Notes under the pieces: generated by a model
Seen by the model: only the letters and a program-made list of their open reading frames with translations
Told to the model about the DNA's origin: nothing
The model's database searches: none
Part shown: positions 61,023-64,000 of the stretch, piece by piece
Position numbering within the stretch: the first letter of the stretch is position 1
Layout of the letters: the number at the start of each line of letters is the position of its first letter
Made by a program: the position numbers and the translations under genes
Assembly (NCBI RefSeq): GCF_903853455.1
Contig: NZ_CAINTR010000064.1
Span: 1-64,000, forward strand
Reading direction: 5' to 3'
DNA: 64,000 nucleotides
DNA from: an uncultured Magnetospirillum sp.
GTDB taxonomy: Bacteria > Pseudomonadota > Alphaproteobacteria > Rhodospirillales > Magnetospirillaceae

Positions 61023-61181
61023 TCCCTCAAGCGCCGGGCGGGATGCGTCCCGCATCCCTTGGCTTTCGCGCCATGAGGCGCGCCGGGCACCCGCGCGCAG
61101 GCGCGAATCAAATATATCTGCCGGCGAAGCCGGCGGGCCCGCAACTCCGATCGAATGAAACCCTCATTCGATCGTCGGTCC
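61023..61181 (-). repeat. Four-hairpin dispersed repeat, copy C with enlarged HP2
   Basis: Minus-strand reading. HP1 CGATCGAATGA/TCATTCGATCG 61148-61174; HP2 CGGGC/GCCCG arms at 61084-61088 and 61137-61141, enclosing a 48-bp AT-rich-centred insert with its own GCCGGC hairpin; HP3 61067-61082; HP4 61040-61058. It lies in the same direction as both flanking minus-strand genes, from the isochorismatase stop to 17 bases before the hydrolase start. Confidence 0.8.
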
Positions 61182-61723
61182 TACTTGATCAGCGCCGACA
61201 ATTCCTTGAACTCCGGCGTCCCGGCGCGATGCAGCCACTCGAAGATCACCATCTCCACCGTCACGATCTGGATGCCGGCGGCGGCGAGGCGCAGCATGGC
61301 GGTCTGGTAGCTGGCGTCGGTGCGCGACGAACAGGCGTCGGCCACCACCGCCGGCTCGAAGCCCTCGGCCTTGAAGCCCAGCGCGCTTTGCAGCACGCAG
61401 ACATGGGACTCGATCCCGGCGATCACCACCTGCTTGCGCCTGAACTGCCGGAACCGTTCAAGAATGGCGGGGTCGGAAGCGCAGGAAAAATGCAGTTTCT
61501 CCATCACCGATCCCTCGGGGGCGAGTTCGGCCAACTCGCCCATGGTATGGCCCAGCCCCTTGGGATACTGCTCGCTCACCACCAGCGGCACCCCCAGCCG
61601 GACCGCTGCCCGCATCAGCAGGCCACAGCCGCGATAGACCCGGCGCGGCTCCGCCATGACCGGGGCCAGCCCCTGCTGGACATCGACGATAAGCAGACTG
61701 GAACACTCGGCTTGAATCAGCAT
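61181..61723 (-). CDS. Isochorismatase-family cysteine hydrolase
   Basis: A 180-residue hydrolase of the YcaC/isochorismatase-like family. The catalytic triad is Asp in LIVDVQQGLAP, Lys in MEKLHFSC and Cys in GIESHVCVLQSA. Substrates in the family include small amides and isochorismate. ATG 61723 has GGAG seven bases upstream; an extension to 61804 adds 27 unlikely residues. Confidence 0.9.
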   Translation of the reverse strand: MLIQAECSSLLIVDVQQGLAPVMAEPRRVYRGCGLLMRAAVRLGVPLVVSEQYPKGLGHTMGELAELAPEGSVMEKLHFSCASDPAILERFRQFRRKQVVIAGIESHVCVLQSALGFKAEGFEPAVVADACSSRTDASYQTAMLRLAAAGIQIVTVEMVIFEWLHRAGTPEFKELSALIK

Positions 61724-61852
61724 CGGAAGCTCCGCTCGGACTGGACGGGAAGCGTATCGGTCGGAGAACAACGACACAATCCTCTCTCTAAAGAACATTG
61801 TCACCCGATCCGAGTTGACTTAGGCGCATGAACCCCTATTATCCCGCCGCAT

Positions 61853-63601
<1,749 letters not shown>

Positions 63602-63643
63602 CGGGCGGGCTTCGGCCCGCCACCCAATCAGGGAGATGCAGCG

Positions 63644-63883
63644 ATGCAGACCATCTTCGTCCAGGTGAAATGCGAACTGGGTCGCGCCTATCTGGTCGCC
63701 GACGAAGCCGTCGATATCGAGCAGGTGTCGGAGGTGCATTCCATCTCCGGCCAGTACGACCTGATGCTGAAATGCTATCTCGACGACGGTGTCGATCTCG
63801 GCCAGTTCGTGGTCGATACCATCCAGAAGCTGCCCGGCGTCAAGGACACCTTCACCCTGATCGCCTTCAAGGCCTTCTCCTGA
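63644..63883 (+). CDS. Stand-alone Lrp/AsnC ligand-binding (RAM) domain protein
   Basis: A 79-residue protein consisting only of the RAM domain: MQTIFVQVKCELGRAYLVADEAVDI, the ISGQYDLMLKCYLDD ligand loop and DTIQKLPGVKDTFTLIAFKAFS. No DNA-binding part. Such proteins form ring oligomers and may sense amino acids. GGGAGATG precedes ATG 63644. It lies 42 bp after the helicase gene and may be co-transcribed. Confidence 0.9.
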   Translation: MQTIFVQVKCELGRAYLVADEAVDIEQVSEVHSISGQYDLMLKCYLDDGVDLGQFVVDTIQKLPGVKDTFTLIAFKAFS

Positions 63884-63896
63884 TCGAATTCTTTTC

Positions 63897-63930
63897 CCTC
63901 GTCACTCCCGCTTTCGCGGGAGTGACGAGG
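63897..63930. terminator. Perfect 15-bp hairpin
   Basis: CCTCGTCACTCCCGC (63897-63911) pairs with GCGGGAGTGACGAGG (63916-63930) across a TTTC loop. It has no T-run on the plus strand, so it may be a dispersed palindrome that also ends the RAM-domain transcript. The remaining ~70 bp of the window hold nothing recognised. Confidence 0.55.
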
Positions 63931-64000
63931 GGTGGGAAACCGTCAACAGCCCCCCCTGCCCTCCGCCGCCCCGTCCGGGTGGACCCTAACCTATCCACAA

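Noticed and set aside
46447-61181. Dispersed repeats as insertion-sequence remnants
   Set aside because: No transposase fragment, terminal inverted repeats or target duplications were seen; conserved hairpins and connectors fit a palindromic repeat family better.

Overview
The window is high-GC, densely coded chromosomal DNA of an alphaproteobacterium. The gene types suggest a Rhodospirillales organism, most like Magnetospirillum: several chemoreceptor and c-di-GMP proteins, a three-subunit formate dehydrogenase with its maturation genes, the alphaproteobacterial DUF1013 protein TrcR, DUF3572, DUF1192, and poly-hydroxybutyrate-type enzymes. This assignment is inference from gene content; no rRNA or tRNA gene was seen. 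No transposase, phage gene, CRISPR array or origin was recognised.

Layout. 0-8.9 kb: a CZB chemoreceptor fragment, a Tat-exported FAH-fold protein, an M3 peptidase, an acyl-CoA synthetase, a phosphorylation-dead receiver protein and two receiver-GGDEF proteins. 9.0-12.8 kb: a four-gene envelope operon (LpoB, COG3014 lipoprotein, YcfL-like lipoprotein, proline-rich secreted protein). 12.8-16.7 kb, minus strand: an OmpR-type two-component system whose kinase gene runs straight into a cobalamin riboswitch. The riboswitch leads a 50-residue precursor peptide and a radical SAM/SPASM maturase, a complete B12-controlled RiPP cassette. 17-24.2 kb: LysR/hydrolase pair, two unusual soluble chemoreceptors and small proteins.

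24.3-34.7 kb: formate dehydrogenase region (ferredoxin-like protein, FdhD, a MobA-DUF3305 fusion, DUF3306, TorD-type chaperone, Tat peptide, FdhA, FdhB, lipoprotein, FdhC). 34.7-38.7 kb: hydroxybutyrate dehydrogenase operon, DUF1192, quinone reductase, trcR. 38.8-42.3 kb, minus strand: a coupled operon encoding the iron-sulfur and FAD subunits of a molybdenum hydroxylase without its catalytic subunit, a Moco nucleotidyltransferase, a cysteine desulfurase and an IscU/SufU-like scaffold. 42.4-52 kb: Panacea-GH25 pair, deacetylase, MFS/MaoC, TetR/OYE, DctA, MFS/TonB-like. 51.9-64 kb: argC, gamma-carbonic anhydrase, a degenerate GGDEF/EAL-like protein with AsmA, and housekeeping hydrolases, RNase T2, a DEAD-box helicase and a stand-alone RAM-domain protein.

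The most unusual signal is a repeat family in the gaps between genes. At 53.6 kb a 104-bp unit is tandemly repeated. Each unit encodes a 35-residue mini-ORF carrying its own Shine-Dalgarno sequence, and its TGA overlaps the ATG of the next unit and finally of the real gene. A related 25-codon mini-ORF sits between the cysteine desulfurase and scaffold genes with ATGA overlaps at both ends. Three dispersed copies (46.5, 51.8 and 61.1 kb) share the same tail and contain four hairpins whose stems change sequence but keep pairing, which is evidence for selection on structure.
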